In this document: piece by piece, positions 61,251 to 64,000 of the stretch
Layout of the letters: each line of letters begins with the position of its first letter
Numbering within the stretch: the first letter of the stretch is position 1
NCBI GenBank assembly: GCA_037957365.1
Contig: JARHVA010008355.1
Coordinates: forward strand, 207,501 to 271,500
Direction of reading: 5' to 3'
DNA: 64,000 nt
Source: Torreya grandis
Lineage: Eukaryota; Streptophyta; Pinopsida; Cupressales; Taxaceae
Translations under genes and position numbers: made by a program
The notes under the pieces: model-generated
Told to the model about the DNA's origin: nothing
Seen by the model: only the letters and a program-made list of their open reading frames with translations
Database searches by the model: none

Positions 61251-61392
61251 ATAGTTAGAGCAAAAGTTTCAAGTAGATGGATGAAGCAGAAGATTCCAAA
61301 AAATGGTTTAATTGAAGAAGAAAACTAAGTGAAATGTTGAACCATTGAACCAAAAGATTTCAAGGTTCAAGGTTCAAAGTGGTTCAAGCAAC

Positions 61393-62735
61393 TGGTGACG
61401 TCCCCGTAGATGTGAAATTTAGGGTGATGGAATAACCATTGATTTTCGAAAGAGCATAGACCTGAGAACAAGCTCAGTGACCAGCCAAGAAAGGAGCTGA
61501 AGGAGCCCGCTAAAAGTGAGAAGATAGCCTCGAGAGCTCAGATCACTAGGAAGAGACAAAATGTAACAACGAAAGAGGGAATGACTACAAAAAATCTAGA
61601 AATATTTGCAGAAGATTTATTCTAGTAGGTGGAACAATCCACCAAGTGGACCTCAGAGAACACAAACATTCAATGGCATGGCCTATTTTTATTTATTAAA
61701 TAAAGGTGAATAGATAGCCATGTAAGCATCATAAAGAAGACTAGGCAACCCATGCTTAGGAGGAGACATTTGAGATGATTTAGAATGCTAAAGTTAAGGC
61801 TGATGACTTGTTCTAGCATGGCCGTTTCATATAATTTCCAATGCATTCAATGTAACATGGGCCATTTTCATGAAAACAAACACTCAATTCTTCCTTTAAA
61901 TGCTATATATTGTAATCTCTCATTTTAAATAAAAGAGATTTATTTGTTATTATAAGTGAAGCTCTGCGCAAATTGAAAGGCATTCAAGACTTTGAGCTCA
62001 GACTGTTAATCATATTTTTTTAAGTGAATGAGAAAGCAAGTGACCTTTCAAACTTTGTGTTAAAATAGCTTGTGTTATCTAGGAAATCATTCTTATGTCT
62101 TTTTCCTAAATACAATCTTGTCCATTTAATCAAATAAGTAAAACAAGTGGAAATAAGCTGGAAGATGCCCTAAAGCCAACTGTGGGAGACTTTATGTTAC
62201 CATAATTGTCTTTAGCTTGTGTTTTGTGTAAAAGATATTGGAGAGACTTTGAGCTCCTCTCATCCTTCAAAATATTTTACTCTATTGTAATTGACGATGG
62301 AGACTTTGGGCTACACTTCATTCTATGGTGTCCTTTGTCCTAAATCAATAGGAGAAACAATGAAAGACTTTGTGCTTTCATGGGTTTCTTATGGATCTAG
62401 TTACTAACCAGGAAGGAATCTTGTTATTTGTTGAATATCATTTCTAAAAGAAGAGAAGTGCCTTTAGTAATTACACCAGAATTCTTCTTTGTTTTGTGAA
62501 CATCATCTCTAAAAAAAGAGAGATGGGTGGTATGATTTCAGCCCTAAGTCTATTTTTAGCTTATATTAGTATAATATAGTTTATAGGAAACCTCCCCTTG
62601 CTAAGAGGACAGATTTATCTCATTCTAGATGTGGTCACCACATCCATTTTTTTGTATAAATCTCCTTATTTTGTGGTTGATATAACCATTTTTTGTCAGT
62701 CAGTTGATGACAAAATATTCACCCAATAGTTTTTT
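61393..62735 (+). repeat. Putative 5' LTR of an element leaving the window
   Basis: The only copy present, so limits are inferred. The right limit is set by the primer site at 62736; the left may be TGGTGACGTCCCC at 61393 or further upstream. Inside are a TATA motif (61903-61910), AAATAAAAG at 61927 that may serve as polyA signal, and five AGACTTT-containing repeats at 61987-62376. Confidence 0.5.
61901..61911 (+). promoter_or_regulatory. LTR TATA-box-like motif
   Basis: TGCTATATATT lies about 830 bases before the primer site, followed after 17 bases by an AATAAA-type signal. Position fits an LTR promoter. Confidence 0.45.
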
Positions 62736-62753
62736 TGGTGACTCTGCTAGGGA
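62736..62753 (+). other. Primer binding site, TGGTGACTC class
   Basis: TGGTGACTCTGCTAGGGA directly after a T run, about 330 bases before gag. Same class as the minus-strand site at 24971-24988. Confidence 0.65.
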
Positions 62754-62879
62754 AGAATGAGCAGTTTGAAGCCTCAAAATTCAAATTGAAGTAGTTCTAG
62801 TTATTTTTCATTTATATTTCACACTCTGGTAGATCAACTGTATACACAAATCTAGAGAGCTCAAGGTATTGTTGACCAT

Positions 62880-64000
62880 GTATTTGAGTTGGTGTAGCTG
62901 AATAATTTTGATATTTTTCCTTCACCATCTCTCCTTCAACGAACCAAGAGTTTTCCTCCTACAAACATCAGGTCTCCAATACGAAGCAAAGATGCTCTTT
63001 CCTTTACTAGTAGAGCTTTGTCTATACATATCCCATAGAGATTTATAATCCCTCCTTTCACCAGTCATATCATGGCAGCTCAAGGACCCTGGGGTAATAC
63101 TTTTGGTCAACTGAATCTACTCCCATCTTTACATGAGATACCTCGTAGTTCAAGGAAGAATTTTTCCAAGTTCTATCTTGATGGGAAAGTTCATCTTGAT
63201 GAACATATTATAGCATTTTTCATAGCCTATGGTGTGATAGGCATTGAATATGAAGACATAGTAGTCAGAATGTTTGTGGAAACATTACAAGGTGCTACCA
63301 TAGACTAGTTTTATCATCTTTAAGCACAAAATATGAATGACTGGAACACTCTCAAGGCCAAGTTTGAGGCTAGATTTAAACATAGAAAAGATGCACATGC
63401 CCTGTTAAATCAACTTACGCAAATGAAGAAGGAGCCTCATGAACCTATGCAAGACTTCATTGCTATGTTTGATAAGCTGAGGAATAGGATTCCTACAATT
63501 GCTCAGTCAACAATTAAAAATCTTAAATGCTTCTTCATCACTTTTTAGCTTCCTGAAGTGAGTTTCCTATTGAGGTGGGCTGGCCACATAGATCTTGCTG
63601 CAGCTCAAATTTTGGCCACTGAGATTGAAGATGATCTTATCTTTGTAGGAAAAATAAGAAGAGATCCTAATATAAATAAATCTTCTTTATCTTCTGAAAA
63701 AATTTCTACATGCACCACTGATCCTATGGTGCAAAAGCTAGCAAATAAATTGCTAGCTTTGAAAAAGAAAATGGCACAAGGGATGTTTGCTCCTCCTTCT
63801 TATTAGGATATACCAAGGAGGACATTTACCAACTATTCATATCAAGACAATGCTACCATGAATCAAGGGAAACCAAATCATCTTCCTCCCCCATAGGGGA
63901 AGCTTGCCATTTAAGCAACACCAACTAACTTAGTAGTTAGATATCATGAAGCTGAACATGCTTTCTCTTTCCAACTTGAGTTAGACCAAGAAGATAATGC
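62880..64000 (+). pseudogene. Gag of a Ty3/gypsy element, cut by the window end
   Basis: A plausible start is upstream of 63072, where MAAQGPWGNTFGQLNLLPSL opens. The chain continues with SSRKNFSKFYLDGKVHLDEH, VVRMFVETLQGATID, a stop at 63306, WNTLKAKFEARFKHRKDA, LNQLTQMKKEPHEPMQDFIA and FDKLRNRIPTIAQ, the standard retrotransposon-gag core, then a second stop at 63549, WAGHIDLAAAQILATEIED and a coiled-coil-like LANKLLALKKKMAQG. Trp before F/Y at the first stop is probable. Compared with the other elements it has few breaks, so this is one of the younger insertions. The rest lies outside the window. Confidence 0.82.

Overview
The window is a piece of a very large, AT-rich plant nuclear genome. 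It is almost wholly made of old, decayed LTR retrotransposons nested in or fused to one another, plus microsatellites. Plant-type primer binding sites, a chromodomain integrase, Tat-type extra RNase H domains, kilobase-scale LTRs and heavy decay suggest a conifer or another large-genome seed plant; the species cannot be named from sequence alone. No intact host gene, tRNA, rRNA or CRISPR array was found. Nearly every coding stretch carries stops and frameshifts, so the protein entries are pseudogenes.

Layout. 1-8.3 kb: AT-rich intergenic DNA with microsatellites, an old 0.35-kb direct duplication, a fragment of the long repeat seen later, and one unassigned small ORF. 8.39-12.37 kb (copy A) and 27.02-31.41 kb (copy B): two copies of a long dispersed repeat whose minus strand holds a conserved protein-coding remnant I do not recognise. 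12.37-20.09 kb: a minus-strand composite. It is a chromovirus (gag, protease, RT, RNase H, integrase with chromodomain) joined through a shared LTR to a gag-protease-only element, giving LTR-int1-LTR-int2-LTR. 20.09-27.02 kb: another minus-strand gag-protease element (primer site at 24971-24988) between LTR-like copies C and D. 31.41-45.85 kb: a plus-strand Ty3/gypsy element with a 2.8-kb 5' LTR and an RNase H between protease and RT; a minus-strand gag-only element (36.26-41.48 kb) is inserted in it. 45.85-60.6 kb: a plus-strand Tat/Ogre-like element in the usual order (gag, protease, RT, RNase H, second RNase H, integrase), followed by an antisense remnant resembling the plant mobile domain. 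60.6-64 kb: minisatellite, then a putative LTR, primer site and gag of one more plus-strand element that leaves the window.

How the parts relate. Three of the elements carry gag, with or without protease, but no recognisable RT or integrase, so they would have depended on autonomous relatives. The clearest pair is the chromovirus and its neighbour, which share the primer site, part of the leader and an LTR. The unnamed coding remnant in copies A and B is the best candidate for something not described before. The mirrored position of the extra RNase H in two elements of the same window is the most informative domain-order observation.
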